Positions 55,918 to 64,000 of a stretch of DNA of 64,000 nucleotides are shown piece after piece. How positions within the stretch are numbered: the first letter of the stretch is position 1; every line of letters begins with the position of its first letter. Under the pieces are notes generated by a model that saw only the letters and a program-made list of their open reading frames with translations, was not told the origin of the DNA and did not search any database. The position numbers and the translations under genes are program-made. This DNA comes from Microvirga sp. BSC39. Lineage in GTDB: Bacteria > Pseudomonadota > Alphaproteobacteria > Rhizobiales > Beijerinckiaceae. The stretch covers positions 1 through 64,000 of the forward strand of contig NZ_JPUG01000073.1 of NCBI RefSeq assembly GCF_000739015.1. Direction: 5' to 3'.

Positions 55918-55992
55918 GGCCCGGCCGTGAGGCGGAACCCGCCGGTGTGAGGAGGATTGCCCCTTCGAGACAACACCTGGAGCGTTCCCCGC

Positions 55993-56220
55993 ATGCCGAT
56001 TCCTCTGCCGAACCAGCCCTATCCGGAGTCTAACCCGGCCGATCCCAATCCGACTCCCGTAAGCCCGCCCATGCCGCCCGAGACGCCGCAGCCGGAACCC
56101 GTCGGCGTGCCTCCGACGACACCGGGCGATATTCCGCCTCCAGCAGAACCCGTGGGCGTGCCCCCGACCACCCCGCAGGAGATTCCCGCCACACCGACAA
56201 CGCCGCAGCCGACCGCATGA
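55993..56220 (+). CDS. proline-rich hypothetical protein, 75 aa
   Basis: Nearly one-third proline. It contains an imperfect tandem repeat of EPVGVPPTTPGDIPPPA / EPVGVPPTTPQEIPATP. There is no signal peptide and no known domain. GGAG lies about 11 bp before ATG 55993, and it follows the glucosidase gene by 75 bp, so co-transcription is likely. Its short length and low complexity leave some doubt that it is a real gene. Confidence 0.45.
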   Translation: MPIPLPNQPYPESNPADPNPTPVSPPMPPETPQPEPVGVPPTTPGDIPPPAEPVGVPPTTPQEIPATPTTPQPTA

Positions 56221-56250
56221 GTTGCACCACGGGAGTAGCGCTCACCCCGC

Positions 56251-57891
56251 CTATCGCCGCTCGCCTTGTGCCCGGAACCAGCGATAGCCATAAGGATTGA
56301 GGGAAATCGGATCGGAGGCATCGCGCATGGCTCGGTCGTCCTGGTCGCAGAAGAGCGGCCGCAATCGGTCGATCCCGTCGAGCGATATCTTCACGTCGAC
56401 GGCCTGATCGGCCAGGTTGTGAAGGATCAGGATGGTCTCTCCCTGCCAGTCGTATCGCAGAGCGAGGACACCGGTTTCGCCAGTCTCCAAAACCTCGCAC
56501 CGGCCCCAGCCAACCTCCGGGCAGGCGCGTCGTGTGCGCACCAGCCGCTGCAACGTGCTCATCAGGGAGCCATCGAGATCGCGCTGAGCCGCAACGTTGA
56601 TGCGCCTGTAGTCGAATGCCCCCTTCGAGACGACGGGCCGCACGAGACGCTCGGCGGGGCCGGCCGAGAATCCCGCATTGGGCTCATCCGCCCATTGCAT
56701 CGGTGTCCTGACCGAGTTGCGCTCCTTGAGGGAAAGATCCTCCCCCATCCCGATCTCATCGCCGTACCAGAGCACCGGTGTTCCGGCCAGAGCGAACATG
56801 AGGCTGAAGGCCAGCTTGATCCGCCGCTCGTCGCCATCGAGCATGGGAGCCAAGCGCCGTCGGATGCCTCGCTCATAGGCCTGCATTTCAGGCGCGGGGC
56901 CGAAGGCCGCAAAAACCTCAGCGCGCTCTGCATCCGACAATCGGCCGAGGTCGAGTTCGTCATGGTTGCGCAGGAAGCTCGCCCATTGGCTCTTGGGAGG
57001 GATCGCCGGCGTCCGCGCCATCACACGGCGGATCGGCTCGGCGTCATTGCGGGAAAGCGCCAGAAACAGGTGCTGGTTCAGCATGAAGTTGAAGATCATG
57101 TGGAGCCGGTCACCCGATGGCCCGAAATATTCCTCCACCTGATCCATAGTGATGTTGGCTTCCGCCAACAGCATGGACTCTGCACGACGCCAGGATGCAA
57201 AGTCCCGCATTCTGTCGAGATGCTCGTGTGGATCCTCCTTTGGCCGCTCCTCCTCCGGGAGACCGCGGTACTCGATCAGGAACGGAACCGCATCGAGCCG
57301 GAAACCCGAAACCCCGAGCTGCAGCCAGAAGCCCATCACTTTCTCGAGTTCCGCGCGCACCTCCGGATTCGCAATGTTGAGATCCGCCTGATGGGGGTAG
57401 AAGCGGTGCATGTACCAGGCCTGGGCGACCTCATCGTAAGTCCAGGTCGCATCCTGCACGCCGGGAAAGACAACGCCCTCATGGATGTTCTCGGGCTTCT
57501 CCTTGGACCAGACATACCAGTCGCGGTAGCGTGAGTTCGGGTCGCGCCGCGCCTCCTGAAACCAGGGATGATCGATCGACGTGTGATTTGCCACGAGGTC
57601 GATGATGACCCTCAAACCTCGGTCGTGGGCCGCATGCGTGAAGGCGACGAAATCACCGAGCGTTCCAAGCCGCGGATCGACGGCATAGAAGTCGGTCACG
57701 TCATAGCCGTTGTCGCGGTTCGGCGTCGGGTAGAACGGCAGAAGCCAGATGCAGGTTGCGCCAAGCGCTTCGACATGATCGAGCCGGTCGGCAAGCCCAC
57801 CGAAATCACCCACTCCGTCGCAGTTCGAATCCATGAAGGTTTCGACGTCGACGCAGTAGATGACGGCGTTCTTGTACCAGAGATCGAGCAT
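56251..57891 (-). CDS. GH13 alpha-amylase/trehalose synthase-like enzyme
   Basis: A 546-residue cytoplasmic GH13 enzyme. The catalytic triad is D200 (GFRLDA), E244 (LLAEAN) and D311 (RNHDEL). Its N-terminus LWYKNAVIYCVDVETFMDSNCDGVGDF and the block PFYPTPNRDNGYDVTDFYAVDPRLG resemble trehalose synthase (maltose alpha-D-glucosyltransferase). It lacks a fused maltokinase. Conversion between maltose and trehalose for stress protection is a reasonable inference but not certain. GAAG lies before ATG 57891. It follows the SDR gene after 10 bp. Confidence 0.88.
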   Translation of the reverse strand: MLDLWYKNAVIYCVDVETFMDSNCDGVGDFGGLADRLDHVEALGATCIWLLPFYPTPNRDNGYDVTDFYAVDPRLGTLGDFVAFTHAAHDRGLRVIIDLVANHTSIDHPWFQEARRDPNSRYRDWYVWSKEKPENIHEGVVFPGVQDATWTYDEVAQAWYMHRFYPHQADLNIANPEVRAELEKVMGFWLQLGVSGFRLDAVPFLIEYRGLPEEERPKEDPHEHLDRMRDFASWRRAESMLLAEANITMDQVEEYFGPSGDRLHMIFNFMLNQHLFLALSRNDAEPIRRVMARTPAIPPKSQWASFLRNHDELDLGRLSDAERAEVFAAFGPAPEMQAYERGIRRRLAPMLDGDERRIKLAFSLMFALAGTPVLWYGDEIGMGEDLSLKERNSVRTPMQWADEPNAGFSAGPAERLVRPVVSKGAFDYRRINVAAQRDLDGSLMSTLQRLVRTRRACPEVGWGRCEVLETGETGVLALRYDWQGETILILHNLADQAVDVKISLDGIDRLRPLFCDQDDRAMRDASDPISLNPYGYRWFRAQGERR

Positions 57892-57901
57892 CTGAACTTC
57901 C

Positions 57902-59011
57902 CTAATTGACCATGCGGGCAGCACGCTCCCTGTCCGACAAGCGACTGCGCTTCGTCACGCGGCCATTCGCTCCTAAACGCCACGCGGCCGCGACAGCTCC
58001 GGCGACGCACCCGAGGGCAACCGCCGCCAGCACACCACGGGCCGTCGTCCCGGAGACCGACACCACACGTTGTCGAGATTGGGGTCCGAAGCGTCCGTGG
58101 GCTCCGGGATCGCCGGGCGGGGCCTCGAAGAGGTTGCCCTCGCGCGGCCTTCCTGAAGCTCCCGTCATCTGCCCCTCCCAGGCCTGTCGTGCCATCATGC
58201 GGTCGAGGAGGCCTGGAGCCACCATGGTGCCGAGGATCGCCTGGATCGTGGGGCTGCCGATCCACATCTCGCGGGGCGCCGTCTGGGCTGCCCGCACGAT
58301 TGCCTCGGCCACGGCTTCCGGCGCGTGGATCGGCGGGACAGGCTGCAGTTCCTCAGGAAGATGACTGCGTGCCCAATCGAATTGCGGCGTATCGACGGCG
58401 GGCAGCTGCACCATCGTGAGCCTGATGCGGCTGCCTTCATGATGCAGCTCGCTGCGCAGCGAATCCGTGAAGCCGCGCACGGCGAACTTCGCTGCGCAAT
58501 AGGCTGATTGCAGGGGAATGGACCGGTAGCTCAAAGCCGATCCGATCTGGACGATCGTCCCCTCACCCCTCTCTCGCATGTGGCGGAGGACCGCCAAGGT
58601 CCCATGAACCTGTCCCAGATAGGTTACCTCGGTGACCCGGCGGACTTCATCAGGACTCATGGACGTGACAGGCCCAAAGACGGTCGCCATGGCATTGTTG
58701 ATCCAGACGTCGATGCGTCCCCATGTGGCGGCCACCTGCGCGGCCGCAGCATCGATCGCGCCTGCATCGGCAACATCGGCCGGGATCACAATGGCCCTGC
58801 CGCCCGCTTCTTCCACCTCACGAGCAGCACTCTCGAGCCGCTCGCGGCCGCGGGCGATCAAGGCCACGCGCCAGCCTTCCCGCCCGAATGCCACGGCAAC
58901 CGCCCGACCAACACCGGCCGATGCCCCCGTGACCACGACGACTTGGGAGCCGAACTCTCTATCCTGCGGCCCGGCATCAGCCCGACGTTTTTCGCTACGG
59001 TTTCCAATCAC
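57902..59011 (-). CDS. SDR family oxidoreductase with C-terminal membrane anchor
   Basis: A 369-residue classical short-chain dehydrogenase. The cofactor motif is VVTGASAGVGRAV near residue 27, NNAMATVFG near 104, catalytic Ser in IGSALSYR and the YCAAK tetrad near 165. A second half of about 120 residues leads to a single hydrophobic segment (GVLAAVALGCVAGAVAAAW) near the end, so it should be tethered to the membrane. GTG 59011 is preferred since AAAGAG precedes it; TTG 59041 is the other choice. It is probably co-transcribed with the GH13 gene downstream. Confidence 0.88.
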   Translation of the reverse strand: MIGNRSEKRRADAGPQDREFGSQVVVVTGASAGVGRAVAVAFGREGWRVALIARGRERLESAAREVEEAGGRAIVIPADVADAGAIDAAAAQVAATWGRIDVWINNAMATVFGPVTSMSPDEVRRVTEVTYLGQVHGTLAVLRHMRERGEGTIVQIGSALSYRSIPLQSAYCAAKFAVRGFTDSLRSELHHEGSRIRLTMVQLPAVDTPQFDWARSHLPEELQPVPPIHAPEAVAEAIVRAAQTAPREMWIGSPTIQAILGTMVAPGLLDRMMARQAWEGQMTGASGRPREGNLFEAPPGDPGAHGRFGPQSRQRVVSVSGTTARGVLAAVALGCVAGAVAAAWRLGANGRVTKRSRLSDRERAARMVN

Positions 59012-59145
59012 ATCGGGCTCTTTGGTTTCAGTGGATAACAATTCCTAGATATAAGAGCCGCTTACCGGGCGGGTTCCATGCACGAGAGGTCAGCCGCCCG
59101 GATTTGCGCGGCACCGGAACGGCAGGTGCCCGCCACCTGTCGGAC

Positions 59146-59505
59146 CTATGCACAGGCTGGCAGAATGAAGGCCGGTACGCCGTTCCAGAGGATCGCCACA
59201 AGGGAGAAGCCGTTGATCAGCACACCTGCGTGACTCAAAAAACTGTCCGTCGCTGAGGCCGGCCGAATCCTCAGCCGTCGATCCTCGCGAAGCGAGACGG
59301 CCAGCAGGATGGCAGCAGCCGACAAGGTTGCCAGGGTGGTTGTGAGGATCGTGAGTGGAACGATACCGATGCCGAAGATCGTTGCGTCTGCCCATCCGCG
59401 TCCGCACAGGGTTGATGTCACCCCGTAGATGATGGTGAACTGCACCGCCCAGGCGATCATGCCGCCGAGCGCCAGCAGAACCTGCAGGGTCCGCGCTCCG
59501 CTCAT
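59146..59505 (-). CDS. small membrane protein of the caa3 oxidase cluster
   Basis: A 119-residue protein with three or four hydrophobic segments (about residues 8-28, 42-68 and 92-113). Its start codon overlaps the end of the fused coxA-coxC gene by one base, so it is translated together with it. It may be a subunit IV-like or assembly protein. I recognise no closer family from the sequence. Confidence 0.75.
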   Translation of the reverse strand: MSGARTLQVLLALGGMIAWAVQFTIIYGVTSTLCGRGWADATIFGIGIVPLTILTTTLATLSAAAILLAVSLREDRRLRIRPASATDSFLSHAGVLINGFSLVAILWNGVPAFILPACA

Positions 59506-62072
59506 CAGACGCCTCCGGTCAGGCGCGGGAAGCCATGGACCACAAGGAGGCCGACCAGCCCCTGGCCTGCCGTGTAGTACCAGAACAGCATGGTGTTATC
59601 GAACGTTGTCCGGCGCACCGTGTCGAGCTTGCCGGCGAGCCAGCGCGCGATGGTGTAGATCCCCATGACGAGCGTGGTCAGAACGAAGAAGATCTGCAGG
59701 GATGTGATAGCGTAGACTGCAGCCCCGTAGGCATGGGCCGACGGGCTCAGATCGGTCTGCCACTGCGCCCACAGATCCACGGCCGATGCTCCCCCCACGA
59801 GCAGGAGCGCCACGCCGATCAGGATCGGCACCGGACGTGGCTTCCGCCGGTCCTCGCCCCGCAGCTGCCGGCTGGCGACGGCGATGAGGATTGCGCTGCC
59901 GCAGTAAAGGAAGGCCGAGACAGCGGGCCAGATCCAGTCCGGAATCCGGATGTCCTGCGGCGGCCATGCACCCGGGTTCACGAGCCACAGGAAGAGATAG
60001 GAGAAGATCAGGCAGGTGAACACCATGCCTGAGACCACCATGAGGACGATCATCGCCCACCAGGAATGGTTCATCGGACCTGTGACATAGACCGGAACCA
60101 CGATGCCGCCGCCGATATCCGCCGGCGGGCGGACCGGCCCGGGATCGGTCTCCCAGAGCCACCAGATCACGCATCCGAGTGCAAGAATGCCGCAGATCAC
60201 CGCGGTGAATACGAACTTGACCGTCAGGAGCAGGAAGAAGGCTGCCGTAAACACCGCGGCGAGCACGGGCTGCCAGCCGGGGCCAGGCACCTGCAGGATG
60301 TATTGCGGCCGCGCATCGAAGGGGCTCGTCACCAGCGCTTCGCGCCCGCCCGTCGCGGTTCCGGGGAGATAATAGCGGCCGTCCTCCACATCCTTCGACA
60401 GGTTGGGCTGATCCCAGAGGGGATCGCGACTGACCACGGAGGGAATGCTGCGGGTGGCGTAGTTGCCGTTCGGCAGCCACTCGAGCGTGCTGGCGTTCCA
60501 GACGTTTCCGGCGTTGTCCTCGCCCGCGAAGCGGAAGTTGCGGGCAATATCGACCAGGAACAGCGCAACGCCCGCAGCAATCATGAAGGCCCCGATGGTG
60601 GAGACGAGATTGAGCGCGTCCCAGCCCATGCCAACCGGATAGGTATAGACCCGCCGCGGCATGCCGATCAGCCCGGTGATGTGCATCGGCAGGAAGGTCA
60701 CGTTGACCCCGAGGAACATGAGGCCGAACACCCAGCGCCCGAGCCGCTCCGAGAGCGCCCGTTTGCTCGCCACGGGAACCCAGTAGTAGATCGCCGCGAA
60801 GAGCGGGAACACCATGCCGCCGATGAGCACGTAGTGCAGGTGCGCCACCACGAAATAGCTGTCGTGCGCCTGCCAGTCGAAGGGCGCCATGGCGACCATC
60901 ACGCCCGTCAGCCCGCCGAGGGTGAAGATGAACAGGAAGCCGATGACGAACAGCGAGGGCGTCGTCAGCTTCATGCGCCCGGACGCGATGGTGGCGATCC
61001 AGGCAAAGACCTGGATGCCGCTCGGCACCGCCACCGCCGTGCTGGCGGCCGAGAAGAAGCTCAGGGACATCTTCGGCAGGCCCGTGGCGAACATGTGATG
61101 CACCCAGAGCCCGAAGGAGAGAAAGCCCGTTGCGATCAGGGCGAGCACCACGAGGCGGTATCCCACGAGCGGCGTCTGGGCCATGGCGGGCACGATCATC
61201 GACACCATTCCGGTCGCCGGCAGGAAGATGATGTAGACCTCCGGGTGGCCGAAGAACCAGAACAGGTGCTGCCACAGGAGCGGGTCCCCGCCCCTCTCGG
61301 CGATGAAGAACGGCCAGTCGAAGGCGCGCTCCATCTCGAGCAGCAGCGTGCCCAGGATGATCGCCGGGAAGCCGATGACGATCATCACGGCAAAGACCAG
61401 CATGGCCCAGGAATAGACCGGCAGCTTGTCGAGGCTCATGCCGACCGCCCGGGTTTTCATGACGCCGACGATGATCTCGATGGCACCCGCGATGGCGGAG
61501 ATCTCGATGAAGCCGATGCCGAGAAGCCACCAGTCGGCGTTCTCGGCGGGCGAGTATTTGGTGCTGGTGAGCGGTGGATACATGAACCAGCCGCCATCCG
61601 GGGACATGCCGAAGAAGATCGTGCCGAAGAACACGAGGCCGCCGACGAAGTAGGCCCAGAACGCGTAGGCCGACAGGCGCGGGAACGGCAGGTCGCGCGC
61701 CGCCTGCATGTTCGGCAGGAGATAGACGCTCGCCGCCTCCACGGCCGGAACGGCGAAGAGGAACATCATCACCGTGCCGTGCATGGTGAAGAGCTGGTTG
61801 TAGAGATTGTGGCTGACGAGATCGTTCTCCGGCACCGCCAGCTGGACGCGCATGATCAGCGAGAGAATTCCGGCCAGGATGAAGAACAGGAAGGCCGTGC
61901 CCACATACCACAGGCCCACATAGGTGTTGTTGACCGCCGTGATGAAGCTCAAGCCCTTCGGGGCCTTCCAAGCCTTCTTCAGCGCGTCCAGTTCGCCCTC
62001 TGGGCGCGGCAGCGGGTTGGGGAACTCGGTCTCCCGGCGCTCGAAGGATTTCGGGAGCTCGGGTGCGTTCAT
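59505..62072 (-). CDS. fused cytochrome c oxidase subunit I + III (coxA-coxC)
   Basis: An 855-residue protein. Residues of about 1-560 form subunit I with twelve helices. The haem and CuB histidines are in HGTVMMFLF, HPEVYIIFLP, VHHMF and VVAHLHYVLIGG. The rest is subunit III-like with WWAMIVLMVVSGMVFTCLIFSYLFLW and ends in TAGQGLVGLLVVHGF. This I-III fusion is typical of caa3-type oxidases. ATG 62072 has GGAGAG upstream and overlaps the coxB stop (ATGA). Complex with CoxB gives proton-pumping oxygen reduction from cytochrome c. Confidence 0.94.
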   Translation of the reverse strand: MNAPELPKSFERRETEFPNPLPRPEGELDALKKAWKAPKGLSFITAVNNTYVGLWYVGTAFLFFILAGILSLIMRVQLAVPENDLVSHNLYNQLFTMHGTVMMFLFAVPAVEAASVYLLPNMQAARDLPFPRLSAYAFWAYFVGGLVFFGTIFFGMSPDGGWFMYPPLTSTKYSPAENADWWLLGIGFIEISAIAGAIEIIVGVMKTRAVGMSLDKLPVYSWAMLVFAVMIVIGFPAIILGTLLLEMERAFDWPFFIAERGGDPLLWQHLFWFFGHPEVYIIFLPATGMVSMIVPAMAQTPLVGYRLVVLALIATGFLSFGLWVHHMFATGLPKMSLSFFSAASTAVAVPSGIQVFAWIATIASGRMKLTTPSLFVIGFLFIFTLGGLTGVMVAMAPFDWQAHDSYFVVAHLHYVLIGGMVFPLFAAIYYWVPVASKRALSERLGRWVFGLMFLGVNVTFLPMHITGLIGMPRRVYTYPVGMGWDALNLVSTIGAFMIAAGVALFLVDIARNFRFAGEDNAGNVWNASTLEWLPNGNYATRSIPSVVSRDPLWDQPNLSKDVEDGRYYLPGTATGGREALVTSPFDARPQYILQVPGPGWQPVLAAVFTAAFFLLLTVKFVFTAVICGILALGCVIWWLWETDPGPVRPPADIGGGIVVPVYVTGPMNHSWWAMIVLMVVSGMVFTCLIFSYLFLWLVNPGAWPPQDIRIPDWIWPAVSAFLYCGSAILIAVASRQLRGEDRRKPRPVPILIGVALLLVGGASAVDLWAQWQTDLSPSAHAYGAAVYAITSLQIFFVLTTLVMGIYTIARWLAGKLDTVRRTTFDNTMLFWYYTAGQGLVGLLVVHGFPRLTGGV

Positions 62073-63097
62073 TTCAAGCTCTCCAGATAACCGGCCATCG
62101 CCCGCAGGTCCTCGCCGGTGAGCGAGCCGTAGGAAGGCATCTTCGCCCCCGGCTTGATCTGCTGCACATTGGCGATCCAGCCGGCCAGCGTGCCGATATT
62201 GTTCGGGAACTGTCCTGCCCCGATGGTCCGCCGGCTTCCCACATGGGTCAGGTCGGGGCCGAACTGCCCGTTGGCTTCGGTGCCGCGCACCACGTGGCAG
62301 GAGCCGCAGCCGCCGCTGCGGAACAGCTCGCGGCCCCTCGCGAGGAGCGGGATCGCTGGCTCCCGGGCCGGCTGCGCCTGCATCCTTCGCCACGCGTCGA
62401 ATTCGGCAGGCTCCAGCGCCACGACATCGAACGCCATGCGCGCATGCTGGGCGCCGCAGAACTCGGCGCAGACGCCGCGATAGACACCGGGTCGCTCCGC
62501 CGTGAAGTTGAAGCGGTTGATCCGCCCCGGGATCATGTCGATCTTGCCTCCGAAATTCGGGATCCAGAAGCTGTGGATCACATCAGACGATGTTACAGAC
62601 ACGGTGATCGGCCTGCCGATGGGGATGACGAGCTCGTTCGCGGTCGAGAACTCCGTCTGCTCGCCCTCGGCCGGATAGCGCACCCGCCACCAGTACTGCT
62701 CGCCGATCACCTCGACCTGCAGCGCGCCGGGCTGCGGAACATCGACATCGCGCATGACGATGAGGCCGTAGGGGAGAAGCAGGGACAGGACCACGATCGG
62801 AAAAGCCAGCCCGCCATAGACGATGGTCCTCCTGGTCCCGAGCCAGGCGCGGCGCTCCGGAGGGGCGAAGACCGCATAGAGCAGCAGGGCCGTCACGAGG
62901 ACGAAGATGAGGGTGGCCCCCACCGTCATGACAACGGTGAGCCAATAGAGCTGCCAGGCATCGCCCCCGGCGGGATCGAGGGCTGACTGCACGCCGCTGC
63001 AGCCTGCAATCGGGACAGCCCACAAACACCCGCCTGCGCACCTCGCGACGGGGTCCCACCGCCATCGGGGGCGCGTCAGGGTCGTTTCGTGGTCCAT
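62069..63097 (-). CDS. coxB: cytochrome c oxidase subunit II with cytochrome c domain (caa3)
   Basis: A 342-residue subunit II. A lipobox-like IAGC (Cys33) suggests lipid anchoring, and two helices follow (about 50-75 and 90-112). The CuA site is CAEFCGAQHARM near residue 213. A C-terminal cytochrome c domain has CGSCH (about 262) and a distal Met in KMPSYGSL. The domain takes electrons directly from cytochrome c. It is first in the minus-strand operon and divergent from ctaG, 45 bp away. Confidence 0.94.
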   Translation of the reverse strand: MDHETTLTRPRWRWDPVARCAGGCLWAVPIAGCSGVQSALDPAGGDAWQLYWLTVVMTVGATLIFVLVTALLLYAVFAPPERRAWLGTRRTIVYGGLAFPIVVLSLLLPYGLIVMRDVDVPQPGALQVEVIGEQYWWRVRYPAEGEQTEFSTANELVIPIGRPITVSVTSSDVIHSFWIPNFGGKIDMIPGRINRFNFTAERPGVYRGVCAEFCGAQHARMAFDVVALEPAEFDAWRRMQAQPAREPAIPLLARGRELFRSGGCGSCHVVRGTEANGQFGPDLTHVGSRRTIGAGQFPNNIGTLAGWIANVQQIKPGAKMPSYGSLTGEDLRAMAGYLESLK

Positions 63098-63142
63098 CCG
63101 CCCTAGGTCATTTCTGCATGCACTGAACGGAAAAGCTTGGCC

Positions 63143-64000
63143 GTGAGACTTGGTTCCCGAAAGCCATTCCCGAACAGGTCCCTCAGGATCGAACTAGGTC
63201 TCGCCGTGGGATTGGCCACCATCGTGCTCGACTTCCCTGCTTTCGCTCACGGGACAGCGCCTCACGGCGCGGGCGATCTCTGGCATGTGTGGCATGCGGA
63301 TCCGCTGGTTTCGGTCCCGCTGCTGTCATCGTGCCTGCTCTTCCTTCGGGGCGTCTATCGCCTGCGGCGGGATCTTGGGCGGTTTCCTCCCGGCTTCGCA
63401 CCCCGCCAGATCGCCTGCTTCGCCCTGGGGGCGGCTCTTCTCGTCGTCGCGCTGCTGTCGCCGCTCGAGGCGCTGTCGTCAAATCTCCTCTCGGCTCACA
63501 TGGTGCAGCACATCCTGCTGATCGCGGTCGCGCCGCCGCTCCTCGTCCTCGGCAAGCCCGAGGTCGCATGGCTTTGGGCCCTGCCGGCCCATTGGCGGCG
63601 CGGCATGGCGCGCCACGGCCCGTTGCGGTCCGCACTCGCATTCCTGTCGCCCTGCGCAAGGCCTGTCACGGCAGCCCTGATCCACATGGCGACCTTGTGG
63701 ATCTGGCACAGCCCGATGCTGTTCGATGCAGCGGTCGCCTCCGACGCATTGCACTGGCTGGAGCACGTCCTGTTCTTCGGCACGGCGCTGCTGTTCTGGC
63801 GGGCCGTGATCAAGGCGCATTCCGGCCGGGAGGCCGCCGCTGCCGCCCTCATCGCCTGCTTCATCACCCTGCTGCAGAGCGGCCTGCTGAGCGCTCTCCT
63901 CAGCTTCGCCCGCGAAGCCCTGTATCATGCGCCTGACACGATGGATTGGGGTTTGACGGCCCTGGAAGATCAGCAACTGGCAGGAGCCATCATGTCCCTT
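63143..64000 (+). CDS. ctaG: cytochrome c oxidase assembly protein, CtaG (caa3) family, cut by window edge
   Basis: The frame is open from GTG 63143 to the window end (286 codons, no stop). After a hydrophobic signal-like segment (IELGLAVGLATIVLDFPAFAHG) come several helices. The conserved CtaG strings are LSPLEALSS, SAHMVQHILLIAVAPPLLVLG near residue 113 and LHWLEHVLFFGTALLFW near 210. The Bacillus-type CtaG is needed to make caa3 oxidase. The GTG start is weakly supported (no clear ribosome site) and a later GTG is possible. Divergent from coxB. Confidence 0.9.
   Translation, partial: MRLGSRKPFPNRSLRIELGLAVGLATIVLDFPAFAHGTAPHGAGDLWHVWHADPLVSVPLLSSCLLFLRGVYRLRRDLGRFPPGFAPRQIACFALGAALLVVALLSPLEALSSNLLSAHMVQHILLIAVAPPLLVLGKPEVAWLWALPAHWRRGMARHGPLRSALAFLSPCARPVTAALIHMATLWIWHSPMLFDAAVASDALHWLEHVLFFGTALLFWRAVIKAHSGREAAAAALIACFITLLQSGLLSALLSFAREALYHAPDTMDWGLTALEDQQLAGAIMSL

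Noticed and set aside
60066..62090. 674-codon open frame on the plus strand opposite coxA-coxC
   Set aside because: It is the antisense shadow of a clearly conserved oxidase gene. Its product is rich in His, Arg, Glu and Asp with no domain, as expected from GC-rich mirror frames.

Overview
This is a high-GC chromosomal window from an alphaproteobacterium of the order Hyphomicrobiales (Rhizobiales). It most resembles Methylobacteriaceae, and Microvirga would be my guess. The basis is gene order: purC-purS-purQ-purL with bolA/grxD, lptM-lysA, a TIGR02302 gene followed by cobO, etfBA and hbdA, and rplU-rpmA-GNAT-obgE-proB-proA-nadD-rsfS-rlmH-envC-ctpA-rppH. The species is not proven here.

Layout. 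1-847 is the 5' part of a 16S rRNA gene on the minus strand, with its boxA leader and promoter behind it (to about 1.2 kb). 1.4-7.9 kb holds a membrane-anchored M23 peptidase, an AEC transporter, gluQ back to back with an alkA-type glycosylase, an esterase, an HpcH/HpaI aldolase and the ATP synthase zeta subunit. 7.9-13.7 kb is the purine block with bolA and grxD. 13.8-17.5 kb carries a 4-Cys class III cyclase, tlpA, lptM and lysA; argH, which I would expect beside lptM, is absent. 17.5-23.1 kb is an accessory insert of two large secreted RTX/cadherin proteins, one with a frameshifted secretion tail. 23.4-31.3 kb returns to conserved genes: TIGR02302, a twin-TM protein, a PagL-like protein, cobO, rhomboid, etfB, etfA and hbdA. 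31.3-36.1 kb has DedA-type proteins, an HNH protein, dsbB, tRNA-Leu, a DUF1236 protein and rppH. 36.3-46.8 kb is the obg/pro/rsfS/ctpA block on the minus strand, with a DUF72 gene set into it.

46.9-51.0 kb is a second accessory patch: tRNA-Ser(CGA), a decayed tyrosine integrase, a BLUF photoreceptor facing a PAS protein, a truncated aldose epimerase and a DUF6894 protein. 51.0-53.8 kb is ppc. 54.3-59.0 kb holds two GH13 enzymes and an SDR. 59.1-64.0 kb is a caa3-type oxidase cluster (coxB with cytochrome c domain, fused coxA-coxC, small membrane protein, divergent ctaG).

How the genes work together. The purine genes supply four proteins of IMP synthesis. EtfAB and HbdA fit fatty-acid or polyhydroxybutyrate-linked oxidation. 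The obg/pro block couples ribosome assembly, NAD and proline synthesis to cell-envelope remodelling (EnvC, CtpA). The caa3 genes form a complete oxidase module. No CRISPR array, complete insertion sequence or replication origin was seen. All motif and homology calls were made by eye, without database searches.
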